Below, in pieces: positions 47,653 through 55,702 of a stretch of DNA of 64,000 bases. Made by a program: the position numbers and the translations under genes. The stretch spans positions 124,001-188,000 of the forward strand of contig JADJSD010000006.1 in NCBI GenBank assembly GCA_016711875.1, given 5' to 3'. The DNA is from Betaproteobacteria bacterium. Its GTDB lineage: Bacteria; Pseudomonadota; Gammaproteobacteria; Burkholderiales; Usitatibacteraceae. Position 1 is the stretch's first letter, and each line of letters starts with the position of its first letter. The notes beneath the pieces were generated by a model, which was not told the DNA's origin, made no database searches, and saw only the letters and a list, made by a program, of their open reading frames with translations.

Positions 47653-49023
47653 TCACGGCTTCGCCTCGGCGGGCGTCCGGGCGACGACTTCGGCCGCGAG
47701 GCCGGTGTGCACCCGGCCTTCGCGGAATTCCTCGGATGCGAGTATGGCGCAGAGCGCCGGGATGTTGTGCTTGATTCCCTCGACGCGGAAGGCGCCCAGG
47801 GCCTCGATGAGCCGGTCGATGGCCTCGCGGCGCGTCGCCCCCCGGGCGATCACCTTGGCGAGGAGCGGGTCGTAGTGCGGCGTGACTTCCCGGCCGGCGC
47901 AATAACCCGTCTCGACCCGGATGTGCGGCCCGCGCGGCGGGGTGTACTCGCGAAGCGTTCCCGGCGAGGGCAGGAAGCGCTTCGGATCCTCCGCGTAGAC
48001 GCGCGCCTGCACGGCGTGGCCCGTGAGCGTCGGGGCCTCGGGCAGGATTTCCGCGAGTCGCTGGCCGGCCGCGGAACGAAGCTGGGCCGCCACGAGATCG
48101 ATGCCCGTCACTTCCTCGGTGACGCCGTGCTCCACCTGCAGGCGCGTGTTCATCTCGAGGAAGCGGAACTCGCCGTCGGGCGCGAGCAGCATCTCGACGG
48201 TGCCCAGGTTGTCGTAGCCCAGGCGCCCCATCGTCGCGGCGACGCTCGCGAGGAGGGGATCGACCTGCGATCGGTCGAGGTTCGGCGCGGCGGCCTCCTC
48301 GATGATCTTCTGGTGCCGGCGTTGCACGGAGCAGTCGCGTTCGAAGACGTGCGCGACGTTCCCGTGCCGGTCGCCCACGAGCTGGATTTCCACGTGGCGC
48401 GGCTTCTCGACGAGGCGCTCGAGGTAGACCTCGCGGCTCGCGAAGCCCCGCTCCGCCATGGAAGCGGCGCGCTCGACGGCGGCGATGAGGTCGGCCGGGG
48501 TCTTCGCAGGCAGCATGCCGATGCCGCCGCCGCCGGCCGCGGGCTTCACGAGCACCGGGTAGCCGATGGCTTCGGCCGCCGCGAGGATCAGGGCGGGATC
48601 GGCCGGCAGCACGCCCGAGCCGCGACCGACGGGCAGGCCGTTCGCCGCGGCCATTTCACGCGCCCGCGTCTTGTGGCCCATGGCGTCGATCCAGTGCGGG
48701 GCCGGGCCGATGAAGCGCATGCCTTGCTCCTCGACGCGGGTGGCGAACGCCGCGTTCTCGGAGAGGAAGCCGTAGCCGGGGTGCAGCGCGTCGGCGTGGA
48801 ATCGGCGAGCCGTCTCGAGCAGCCGGTCGGCGTTGAGGTAGCTCTCCCGCGCCGGGGCGCCCCCGATGGCCGCCGTCTCGCCCGCGAGCTCGAGCCAGGG
48901 CGCGCCGCGGTCCGCCTCGGAGTACACGGCGATCGAGGGGATGCCGAGCGTGTTGAGGCAGCGCAGCACCCGGGCCGCGACGGCGCCGCGGTTGGCCACG
49001 AGCACCTTGGAAAAGAGCGCCAT
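47653..49023 (-). CDS. Biotin carboxylase subunit of an acyl-CoA carboxylase
   Basis: 456 residues, without a fused biotinyl domain. Uses ATP and bicarbonate to carboxylate biotin. N-terminal domain FSKVLVANRGAVAARVLRCL; ATP-grasp glycine loop VKPAAGGGGIGML; ERDCSVQRRHQKIIEEAAAP; catalytic EMNTRLQVEHGVTEEVTGID; C-terminal VQARVYAEDPKRFLPSPGTL. The matching free biotin carrier is encoded at 52668 on the opposite operon. Two bases separate it from the carboxyltransferase gene upstream. The second residue of the usual NRGEIA motif is altered to NRGAVA, a moderate divergence from housekeeping AccC. Confidence 0.92.
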   Translation of the reverse strand: MALFSKVLVANRGAVAARVLRCLNTLGIPSIAVYSEADRGAPWLELAGETAAIGGAPARESYLNADRLLETARRFHADALHPGYGFLSENAAFATRVEEQGMRFIGPAPHWIDAMGHKTRAREMAAANGLPVGRGSGVLPADPALILAAAEAIGYPVLVKPAAGGGGIGMLPAKTPADLIAAVERAASMAERGFASREVYLERLVEKPRHVEIQLVGDRHGNVAHVFERDCSVQRRHQKIIEEAAAPNLDRSQVDPLLASVAATMGRLGYDNLGTVEMLLAPDGEFRFLEMNTRLQVEHGVTEEVTGIDLVAAQLRSAAGQRLAEILPEAPTLTGHAVQARVYAEDPKRFLPSPGTLREYTPPRGPHIRVETGYCAGREVTPHYDPLLAKVIARGATRREAIDRLIEALGAFRVEGIKHNIPALCAILASEEFREGRVHTGLAAEVVARTPAEAKP

Positions 49024-49025
49024 AG

Positions 49026-50591
49026 TCAGTAGCTCGTCGGCCAGGCGCGCATGAGGTGCTGGCCCACGCCGCCGGTGTGCCGCAGCTGGTGCACGTCGAG
49101 CATGCGGATGAGGTAATCGCGCGTCTCCTGCGGGCGGATTACCGTCTGCACCGCGTAGATGGAGGCGATGTCCCAGACCTCGTTGTCCTTGTTCATGGCG
49201 GCGAGGAGCTCCGGGAACCGCGGGTCCGTCGCGTCCACGCCGTGCACGATCTTCACGGCGAAGGCCGGGTCCATGAAGCTCACCTCGGCCGTGGGCCACG
49301 CCGCGAACTCGTCGGAATTCTTGCCGCCGCCCATGTTGAGGTAGGCCTGGCCGTAGCTCTTGCGGATCACCACGGAGAGCTTGGGCACCGTGGTGAGGGC
49401 GAGCGCGTTCATCATGTTCATGATCTTGCCGGGGGCGCGGCGGCGCTCGGCGTCGGTGCCGATCACGAAGCCGGGCGTGTCCACCAGGATCACGAGCGGG
49501 ATGTTGAACGAGTCGCACAGCACGATGAAGCTCGTCATCTTCTCGCAGGCCTCGGTGTCCATCGCCGCGCCCTTGTAGAGCGGGTTGTTGGCGAGGATGC
49601 CCACCGTGCGGCCGGCCAGGCGGGCCAGGCCCGTGACGGCGACCTTGCCGAAGCGCGGCTTCAGCTCGAAGAAGCTGCCCTCGTCCACGATGTCGCGCAC
49701 GATCTTGCGCATGTCGTAGACCTGCGTGCGGCTCGCCGGCAGGTGGCGCAGCACGTCGGCCATGCGCGCGCCGGAGCCCGCGGGGATGCCCGCGACGGGC
49801 GGCGCCTCGTGGTGATTGGATGGCAGGTACGAGAGGAACCTGCGGATGGCGTCGAGCGCCTCCTCGTCCGTGTCGACGACCTGGTCGGCGAAGCCGGTGA
49901 CTTCCGAGTGCAGCTGCCACCCGCCGAGTTCCTGCGGGTCGACCTCCTCGCGGATGGCGAGGGAGGCGAGGAGGGAACTCGAGACCGCGAGCACCGCGCC
50001 CTTCCGCATCACGTTGAAATCCGAGAGCACGGAGTACCAGGACGACGACCCGTAGGAATAGCCCAGTGTCGCCGAGGCCCACGGGATCTCGCGCATGCGA
50101 CGGTACTGCAGGCCGTCGCCGCCCAGGAGCGAGCCCATGCCGCGCGAGCCCATGTGGTCCGGCATGCGCGCACCCGAGGATTCGCCCAGGAAGACGACGG
50201 GCATGCCGCGGTCCGTGGCCACCTTGCGCACGTGCGCGATCTTGCGGCCGTTGGTGGCGCCGCTCGACGCACCCATCACGGTGAAGTCGTTGGAGACCAC
50301 GGCCGCCTCGCGTCCTTCGATCTTGCCGAAACCGGCGATCTTGCCGTCGCTCGGCGACTTGTCGCGGTCCGCGGGGTTGGCGGAGGTGGAGAAGAGGCCG
50401 GTCTCCATGAAGGTGCCGGGGTCGAAGAGCCGGTCGATGCGCGCCCTCGCGTCCAGGATGCCGGGGGCCGCGCGCTTGGCGAGCTTCGCAGGCCCGCCCA
50501 TGGCGAGCGCGGCCGCCTGGCGGCGGGCGTAGTCGGCCTCGAGGCGCTCGGCGCGCTCGCGGAGGGGATCGGTCGGGGTCGGGGCGGTCAT
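49026..50591 (-). CDS. Acyl-CoA carboxylase carboxyltransferase subunit 1
   Basis: 521 residues, with both crotonase-fold halves of a PccB/MccB-type beta subunit. N-terminal half: RIDRLFDPGTFMETGLFSTS, SNDFTVMGASSGATNGRKIA, FLGESSGARMPDHMGSRGMG. C-terminal half: GRTVGILANNPLYKGAAMDT, FIVLCDSFNIPLVILVDTPG and SVVIRKSYGQAYLNMGGG. It moves carboxyl from biotin to an acyl-CoA. The second half's MGGGKNSDEFAAWPTAEVSF fits the oxyanion region. A diverged paralogue is encoded at 52894 in the opposite direction, so each may serve one half of a mixed enzyme or a different substrate. Confidence 0.9.
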   Translation of the reverse strand: MTAPTPTDPLRERAERLEADYARRQAAALAMGGPAKLAKRAAPGILDARARIDRLFDPGTFMETGLFSTSANPADRDKSPSDGKIAGFGKIEGREAAVVSNDFTVMGASSGATNGRKIAHVRKVATDRGMPVVFLGESSGARMPDHMGSRGMGSLLGGDGLQYRRMREIPWASATLGYSYGSSSWYSVLSDFNVMRKGAVLAVSSSLLASLAIREEVDPQELGGWQLHSEVTGFADQVVDTDEEALDAIRRFLSYLPSNHHEAPPVAGIPAGSGARMADVLRHLPASRTQVYDMRKIVRDIVDEGSFFELKPRFGKVAVTGLARLAGRTVGILANNPLYKGAAMDTEACEKMTSFIVLCDSFNIPLVILVDTPGFVIGTDAERRRAPGKIMNMMNALALTTVPKLSVVIRKSYGQAYLNMGGGKNSDEFAAWPTAEVSFMDPAFAVKIVHGVDATDPRFPELLAAMNKDNEVWDIASIYAVQTVIRPQETRDYLIRMLDVHQLRHTGGVGQHLMRAWPTSY

Positions 50592-50597
50592 GGGAAC

Positions 50598-51320
50598 CTA
50601 GAGGACGTAGCGTTGGTACTTCTCGAGCGTGGCCTTGGCCGTGCGCAGGCCCTCGCGGCGAAGGCGCTCGGCTTCCGCCGCGTCGCCGCGCCGCATGGCC
50701 TCGAGGGTGGCGAGGTGCTGGCCGCGGCCGATCTCGGCGCGGCCGGGCAGGATGATGATCCGGCGGATGAGCACCTGCGTCTTCTCGTAGATGATGTCTA
50801 GCATCTCGGCGAGCACGGGGTTGGCCGCGGCCTCGATGATGCGAAGGCGCAGCAGCTCGTACTGCTCGATGTAGGTGTCGAGGTCGCCCTGCGCGATGAG
50901 GTCCTTCATCGGGCCCTTGAACAGGGCGACGTCCTTCTGCCAGTGCTCGGGCGGCATGCGCTCCGTGGCGAGGCGCGCGGCGAGGCCCTCGAGGGCTTCT
51001 CGCAGGTCGTAGATGTGGAAGACCTGCGAGAGGTCCAGGCGCGTCACGACGGCGCCGCGATTGGGCTCGCGCACGACGAGGCCGCGCTGCTCCAGGGCGG
51101 CGAGCGCGTCGCGGATGCGCGTGCGGGGAACGCCGAACTCCGCCGCGAGTTCCGTTTCGCGCAGCTTGGCGCCCGGGGCGATGGCCTGCGAGGCGATGCG
51201 GCCGCGAAGCACCTGGAAGAGGTCCGGCACGCTGGCCGAGGCGCGGCCCTTCGCGCCGCCTCGCGGGCGGGCGGGCACGGCCTTGCGGCGCGCTGTCGTC
51301 GGAGCCTTCTTCGCGGCCAT
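50598..51320 (-). CDS. GntR family regulator, FadR/FCD subgroup
   Basis: 240 residues, with a basic N-terminal tail (MAAKKAPTTARRKAVPARPR). The winged helix-turn-helix is LRGRIASQAIAPGAKLRETE and LAAEFGVPRTRIRDALAALE with wing GLVVREPNRGAVVTRLD. The FCD ligand domain (residues 95-235) includes IYDLREALEGLAARLATER and ECCR-like acidic metal ligands in LLRLRIIEAAANPVLAEML. FCD regulators respond to organic acids or acyl-CoAs. It heads the minus-strand operon and probably controls both divergent operons. Confidence 0.9.
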   Translation of the reverse strand: MAAKKAPTTARRKAVPARPRGGAKGRASASVPDLFQVLRGRIASQAIAPGAKLRETELAAEFGVPRTRIRDALAALEQRGLVVREPNRGAVVTRLDLSQVFHIYDLREALEGLAARLATERMPPEHWQKDVALFKGPMKDLIAQGDLDTYIEQYELLRLRIIEAAANPVLAEMLDIIYEKTQVLIRRIIILPGRAEIGRGQHLATLEAMRRGDAAEAERLRREGLRTAKATLEKYQRYVL

Positions 51321-51375
51321 GCGGTGTCGCTTCCTTCGGGCGGGTGGGCGAACGCTACCGCCCCGGCCCGCAAAG

Positions 51376-51406
51376 TGTCAACACTTGTGCAGACACTTTT
51401 GTTGAC
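51376..51406. promoter_or_regulatory. Inverted repeat between divergent operons, candidate GntR operator
   Basis: GTCAACA (51377-51383) and TGTTGAC (51400-51406) form a 7-bp inverted repeat with a 16-base spacer, and the AAGTGT-CA-ACACTT palindrome lies at 51373-51386. On the minus strand, AAGTGTCTGCAC and AAGTGTTGACAC are imperfect direct repeats. The arms coincide with -35-like TTGACA on the minus strand and TTGACG on the plus strand, so the symmetry could come from two promoters rather than an operator. Confidence 0.45.
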
Positions 51407-51430
51407 GAAGCGCGCCGGCCTCGCCACAAT
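51402..51430 (+). promoter_or_regulatory. Candidate promoter giving a near-leaderless CoA-transferase mRNA
   Basis: TTGACG (51402-51407) and CACAAT (51425-51430) are 17 bases apart. The CoA-transferase ATG is at 51439, nine bases beyond, so a start at the usual distance would leave almost no leader. No Shine-Dalgarno sequence precedes that ATG, which agrees with leaderless translation. Confidence 0.45.
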
Positions 51431-51438
51431 CTCCTCGC

Positions 51439-52656
51439 ATGACGACCCCGATCTCGCCGCCGGAAGGACCGCTCGCGGGCACCCGCGTGCTCGAGCTCGG
51501 CTCGACCGTCGCCGGCCCCTTCTGCGGAAGGCTGCTCGCGGACTTCGGCGCCGAGGTGATCAAGATCGAGCCCGCCGAGGGCGATGCCGTGCGCACGATG
51601 GGCAAGCGCTTCCACGGCAAGTCGCTCTACGCGGCCAGCATCTTCCGCAACAAGTCGCTGGTGTGCCTGGACCTGCGCGAGCCCCGCGGGCAGGAGATCG
51701 CGCGCAAGCTCGCGGCGAAGTCCGACGTGCTCATCGAGAACTTCCGCCCCGGCGGGCTCGAGAAGTGGGGCCTGGGCTACGACCGCCTCTCGGCGGAGAA
51801 CCCCGGCCTGGTCATGGTGCGGATCAGCGGCTTCGGCCAGGACGGCCCCTACGGCCAGCGCGCGGGCTATGGCGTGATCGGCGAGGCCGTGAGCGGCCTG
51901 CGCCACGTGACGGGCGACCCGGACCGGCCGCCGGCCCGCATCTCCGTTTCCCTCACCGACTGCATCACGGGCCTCTACGGGGCCTTCGGCGCGACGCTCG
52001 CGCTCCTCGCCAGGGGAAAGACGGGCCGCGGTCAGGTGGTGGACGCGGCGCTCTACGAATGCGCCTTCAGCTTCATGGAGCCGCACGTGCCCGCCTACGA
52101 CAAGCTGGGCGCCATCGCGATGCGCACGGGCTCACGCCTGCCGGACAGCACGCCCAACAACCTCTTCGTGAGCCGCGACGGGCAGTTCATCCACATCACG
52201 GCCATGGGCGACGCGATCTTCCGCCGACTCGTGGAGTGCATGGGCCAGCCGGCGCTCGCGGAGGACCCGCGCTTCGCGAAGGCCGTCGACCGCTCGGCCA
52301 ACCACGAGGCCATCGACGACCTCATCGCGCGCTGGACGGCCGGGCAGGACCTCGCGGTGCTTGAGAAGACGCTCCACGAGGCCGCCGTGCCCGCCACGCG
52401 CATCTTCACCATCGCCGACATCTTCGGCGACCCGCACTACAAGGCGCGCGGGATGCTCGCCACGATCCCCGACGACGACATGGGCACGGTGACGGTGGCC
52501 GCGCCGGTGCCTCGCCTTTCCGCGACGCCCGCCTCGATCCGCCACGCCGGCCGCAAGGTCGGGCAGGACACGCGCCGGGTGCTGCAGGAAGTCGCGGGCC
52601 TCACGAACGACGAACTCGACGTGCTCCAGCGCGACGGCATCATCCGCGCCACCTGA
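51439..52656 (+). CDS. CaiB/BaiF family (type III) CoA-transferase
   Basis: 405 residues from ATG 51439. N-terminal GTRVLELGSTVAGPFCGRLL and ADFGAEVIKIEPAEGDAVR are the family's CoA-binding start; NKSLVCLDLREPRGQEIARK and VLIENFRPGGLEKWGLGYD follow. The catalytic aspartate is probably Asp174 in SVSLTDCITGLYGAF. It moves CoA from a donor acyl-CoA to an organic acid, making it a substrate for the carboxylase beside it. First gene of the plus-strand operon, opposite GntR. No upstream ribosome-binding site is seen. Confidence 0.92.
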   Translation: MTTPISPPEGPLAGTRVLELGSTVAGPFCGRLLADFGAEVIKIEPAEGDAVRTMGKRFHGKSLYAASIFRNKSLVCLDLREPRGQEIARKLAAKSDVLIENFRPGGLEKWGLGYDRLSAENPGLVMVRISGFGQDGPYGQRAGYGVIGEAVSGLRHVTGDPDRPPARISVSLTDCITGLYGAFGATLALLARGKTGRGQVVDAALYECAFSFMEPHVPAYDKLGAIAMRTGSRLPDSTPNNLFVSRDGQFIHITAMGDAIFRRLVECMGQPALAEDPRFAKAVDRSANHEAIDDLIARWTAGQDLAVLEKTLHEAAVPATRIFTIADIFGDPHYKARGMLATIPDDDMGTVTVAAPVPRLSATPASIRHAGRKVGQDTRRVLQEVAGLTNDELDVLQRDGIIRAT

Positions 52657-52667
52657 AAGGAACCCGC

Positions 52668-52889
52668 ATGGCCACGAAGGAAGTGAAGTCCGAGATCACC
52701 GGAGCGGTCTGGAAGATCGTGAAGCAGCCGGGCGACCTGCTGGGCGAGGAGGACGCGATCATGATCCTCGAGTCGATGAAGATGGAGATCCCGGTGCTCG
52801 CCGAGTGCACCGGCAAGCTCCTCGAGCTGAAGGTGAAGGAGAACGAGCCGGTGGCCGAGGGCCAGGTGCTCGCGGTCGTCGAGGTCTGA
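52668..52889 (+). CDS. Stand-alone biotin carrier protein
   Basis: 73 residues from ATG 52668 with AAAGGAA before it. It consists of just the biotinyl fold, with Lys38 in ILESMKMEIPVLAECTG as the biotin attachment site. No N-terminal linker, as found in AccB, is present. Eleven bases after the CoA-transferase and four before the second carboxyltransferase. It must receive carboxyl from the biotin carboxylase at 47653, encoded in the opposite operon. Confidence 0.93.
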   Translation: MATKEVKSEITGAVWKIVKQPGDLLGEEDAIMILESMKMEIPVLAECTGKLLELKVKENEPVAEGQVLAVVEV

Positions 52890-52893
52890 GGCC

Positions 52894-54456
52894 GTGAGCT
52901 GGAAGCCGGAAGCGGACGACCTGGCGGCGCGGCGCGCCTTCGCCGACGCGCTGGGCGGGCCGGAAGCCATCGACAAGCACCACGCCCAGGGCCGGCTCAC
53001 GGTGCGCGAGCGCATCGCGGGCCTCACCGACGCCGGTTCCTTCCAGGAAGTGGGCAAGCTCACCGGCAAGGGCGCCTACGTGGACGGCCAGCTCCGGAAG
53101 GTGGTGCCCGCGCCCTACGTGATGGGCCTCGCGAAGATCGACGGGCGTCCCGTCGCCATCGGCGGCGAGGATTTCACGGTGCGCGGCGGCACGAGCTGGG
53201 GCAGCGACCGGCGCAAGGGCGGGCAGGGCGGCTTCGTGGAAGACCTCGCGCACGAGTACCGCATTCCCTTGGTGAACCTCATCGACGGCGCGGGAGGCAG
53301 CGTGGCCTCGGCCACCCGCCGCGGCTACACGGTGTTTCCCGGCGTTCACGGGTTCGAGCGGTCGGTGCAGCTCATGGCCGAGGTGCCGGTCGTGAGCGCC
53401 GTGATGGGCACGGCAGCCGGCGGCCCCGCGGGGCGCGCCATCCTCGCGCACTGGAGCGTGATGGTGAAGGGCACGAGCCAGGTGTTCGCGGCCGGCCCGC
53501 CGGTCGTGGAGCGTTCGCTCGGCCAGAAGATCGACAAGGAAGCGCTGGGCGGCGCCGGCATCGCGGTCGACACGGCCGGGACCATCGACAACGCCGCGGA
53601 CGACGAGCCGGGCGCGTTCGCGATGATCCGCCGGTACCTGAGCTACATGCCGCGCAACGTCTGGGAGCTGCCCCCGGCCGTGAAGTCGGACGACCCGCCC
53701 GACCGCGCCGACGAGGGCCTGCTCACCATCGTCCCGCGCGAACGCCGGCAGCCCTACAACATGCGCAAGCTCGTCGCGATGATCGTGGACCGCGACTCGG
53801 CCTTCGAGATCCAGCCCACCTGCGGGCGCGCCGTCATCACCTCGCTCGCCCGGCTGAACGGCTACGTCGTGGGCATCATCGCCAACAACCCGATGGTGAA
53901 CGGCGGCGCCATGGACGTGAAGGCGGCCCGCAAGCAGGCGCACTTCATCCAGCTCTGCGACACCTTTCACATCCCCATCGTGTTCCTCGTCGACGTGCCC
54001 GGCTTCATGGTGGGCCTTGCCGCGGAGCAGGCCGCCACGCTCCGCGAGGGCATGCGCGCCGTGTACGTGGCGCTGCAGGCGACGGTGCCGATGCTCACCT
54101 GCGTCATCCGCAAGTGCTACGGCATGGCGGGCATGGGCACGACGGACAAGAACGGCCTGGACTTCAAGATCGCCTGGCCCTCGGCCGAGTGGGGTTCGCT
54201 GCCCGTCGAGGGCGGGGCGGCGGCGGCCTTCAAGCGCGAGATCGAGAACGCGCCGGATCCGGCCGCGCGCCTGAAGGAGATCGAGGCCGACCTGCGCAAG
54301 CTCGCCTCGCCCCTTCTCACCGCCGAGGCCTTCGCGGTCGAGGACATCATCGACCCGCGCGAGACCCGGGCCTACCTCTGCCGCTTCGTCGAGGCGATGC
54401 AGGGGCGGCTCGCCACGACGCTCGGCCCGAAGCTGCGCGCCGGCGTCCCGCCCTAG
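52894..54456 (+). CDS. Acyl-CoA carboxylase carboxyltransferase subunit 2
   Basis: 520 residues from GTG 52894. Same two-half PccB/MccB architecture as its divergent paralogue: KHHAQGRLTVRERIAGLTDA, GGEDFTVRGGTSWGSDRRKG (where subunit 1 has MGASSGATNG), VSAVMGTAAGGPAGRAILAH, then GYVVGIIANNPMVNGGAMDV, LCDTFHIPIVFLVDVPGFMV and CYGMAGMGTTDKNGLDFKIA. The diverged glycine loops suggest a different acyl-CoA or a complementary role. The C-terminal DIIDPRETRAYLCRFVEAMQ matches the family. Last gene of the plus-strand operon, followed by a hairpin. Confidence 0.9.
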   Translation: MSWKPEADDLAARRAFADALGGPEAIDKHHAQGRLTVRERIAGLTDAGSFQEVGKLTGKGAYVDGQLRKVVPAPYVMGLAKIDGRPVAIGGEDFTVRGGTSWGSDRRKGGQGGFVEDLAHEYRIPLVNLIDGAGGSVASATRRGYTVFPGVHGFERSVQLMAEVPVVSAVMGTAAGGPAGRAILAHWSVMVKGTSQVFAAGPPVVERSLGQKIDKEALGGAGIAVDTAGTIDNAADDEPGAFAMIRRYLSYMPRNVWELPPAVKSDDPPDRADEGLLTIVPRERRQPYNMRKLVAMIVDRDSAFEIQPTCGRAVITSLARLNGYVVGIIANNPMVNGGAMDVKAARKQAHFIQLCDTFHIPIVFLVDVPGFMVGLAAEQAATLREGMRAVYVALQATVPMLTCVIRKCYGMAGMGTTDKNGLDFKIAWPSAEWGSLPVEGGAAAAFKREIENAPDPAARLKEIEADLRKLASPLLTAEAFAVEDIIDPRETRAYLCRFVEAMQGRLATTLGPKLRAGVPP

Positions 54457-54486
54457 GGCCCGGGCGCTTTCCCTCCCGGCCGGGCC

Positions 54487-54511
54487 CCCATCGCCCCCGG
54501 CGAGCGATGGG
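54487..54511 (+). terminator. Hairpin after the carboxylase operon
   Basis: CCCATCGC (54487-54494) and GCGATGGG (54504-54511) form a perfect 8-bp stem with a nine-base loop, 30 bases past the stop. No T-tract follows, so it may be a weak or Rho-assisted end. Confidence 0.35.
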
Positions 54512-54545
54512 CACGTCCGGGGGCTGGCGCTTTTCGACCCTAAAG

Positions 54546-54554
54546 TGCTAAAAT
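54546..54554 (+). promoter_or_regulatory. Candidate extended -10 promoter of efp
   Basis: TGCTAAAAT has the extended TGn motif and a TAAAAT -10 (5 of 6). No -35 match is evident, as is allowed for extended -10 promoters. The start would leave a leader of about 80 bases. GAAGGACGG serves as ribosome-binding site. Confidence 0.45.
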
Positions 54555-54639
54555 GCAAGGCTTTTTCGAATTCCCCACCCCCGCCCGGAGCTTTCCGCGC
54601 GGGGCCGGGGCCCCCGGGTAGAGAAGGACGGACACATTC

Positions 54640-55200
54640 ATGAAAATCGCTCAGGAATTGCGCAGCGGCAACGTGATCATGGTGGGCAAGGACCCCATGG
54701 TCGTGCTGAAGGCCGAATACAACAAGGGTGGCCGCAACTCGGCCACCATGAAGATGAAGCTCAAGAACCTGCTCAGCGGCAGCAACACCGAGACGGTGTA
54801 CAAGGCCGACGAGAAGTTCGATCTCTTGATGCTCGAGAAGCGGGACGTGACCTATTCGTACTTCGCCGATCCCATGTACGTGTTCATGGACGGCGAGTAC
54901 AACCAGTACGAGATCGAGAAGGAAAGCCTGGGCGACGCGCTCAACTACATCGAGGAGGGGATGCCCGGACAGGTGACCTTCTACGACGGGCGCGCGATCT
55001 CGATCGAGATCCCGACTTCGCTCGTGCGCGAGATCATCTACACCGAGCCCGCCGTCCGCGGCGACACCTCGGGCAAGGTGCTCAAGCCCGCGAAGCTCTC
55101 CACCGGGTACGAAGTGCCGGTGCCGGCCTTCTGCGAGACGGGCGACAAGATCGAGATCGACACCCGCACGAACGAGTATCGCCGGCGCGTGAACGCGTAG
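54640..55200 (+). CDS. efp: Elongation factor P
   Basis: 186 residues from ATG 54640. EF-P enters the ribosomal E site to relieve stalling at polyproline. Three OB-like domains are visible, starting MKIAQELRSGNVIMVGKDPM. The tip residue is Arg32 in EYNKGGRNSATMKMK, the form modified by rhamnose through EarP; lysine-modified EF-P would have Lys at this position. The C-terminal signature PAFCETGDKIEIDTRTNEY is present. EarP is encoded at 43802. A strong terminator follows, so efp is transcribed singly. Ribosomal Pro-rich clients occur in the window (ParC tail, RND adaptors). Confidence 0.97.
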   Translation: MKIAQELRSGNVIMVGKDPMVVLKAEYNKGGRNSATMKMKLKNLLSGSNTETVYKADEKFDLLMLEKRDVTYSYFADPMYVFMDGEYNQYEIEKESLGDALNYIEEGMPGQVTFYDGRAISIEIPTSLVREIIYTEPAVRGDTSGKVLKPAKLSTGYEVPVPAFCETGDKIEIDTRTNEYRRRVNA

Positions 55201-55224
55201 GCTTTTCTCCTCGCGGTGTGTTCG

Positions 55225-55250
55225 AAAGGGGCGCTTCGGCGCCCCTTTTT
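55225..55250 (+). terminator. Rho-independent terminator of efp
   Basis: AAAGGGGCGC (55225-55234), loop TTCG and GCGCCCCTTT, then further T residues, make a 10-bp GC-rich stem with a UUCG tetraloop and a T-tract. It lies 25 bases after the efp stop. Confidence 0.92.
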
Positions 55251-55263
55251 CCTGCCTGCCGCG

Positions 55264-55638
55264 TTACCGCGAGTACCCGCCCGACGAGGACGTGGGCCGG
55301 CCGGTCGCGGTCATGTATTCCTGCGTGTTGCCCAGGACGACGGACGGGTCGAAGACCGCCTCTGCCGTCCGCGTAGTCGCGTAGGCCTTGCGGACCTCCG
55401 TGATCTGCGGGAAGCAATCCGGGGTGAACGTCCAGCGCAGGTGCTGGTTCTTCGCACGCAGGTCGTCCTGCCCCTTCCTCCAGTCGTCCCCATCCATGCC
55501 GAAAGGAGGCCGCGTGGCGCGGAAGACGACGTTCTGGTCCTTGTCGATGACGACGTAGCAGTTGAACGCCAGGGCGTCGGCGGCCGAAAGCGAGGCGGCG
55601 AAGGCGGCAGCGGCGAGGATGATCCGGTTCGGGCTCAT
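55264..55638 (-). CDS. Small exported hypothetical protein
   Basis: 124 residues. The signal peptide MSPNRIILAAAAFAASLSAA ends near ADALAF. The mature part begins NCYVVIDKDQNVVFRATRPP and contains KNQHLRWTFTPDCFPQITEV with two cysteines. It is likely periplasmic. Similar short proteins occur in betaproteobacteria, but I cannot name a family. The tail is Ser/Gly-rich. It ends 14 bases from the efp terminator, convergently. Confidence 0.72.
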   Translation of the reverse strand: MSPNRIILAAAAFAASLSAADALAFNCYVVIDKDQNVVFRATRPPFGMDGDDWRKGQDDLRAKNQHLRWTFTPDCFPQITEVRKAYATTRTAEAVFDPSVVLGNTQEYMTATGRPTSSSGGYSR

Positions 55639-55702
55639 GGGGGTCTCCGTTTAGGGACGGTGCAAGGGGGATTCTAACGATTCGGGGGCGTGGTGCGTGC
55701 AG

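Noticed and set aside
47653..50082. An open frame making biotin carboxylase look fused to an upstream 350-residue extension
   Set aside because: The extension is an out-of-phase reading of the carboxyltransferase gene; a proper ATG at 49021-49023 begins the carboxylase.
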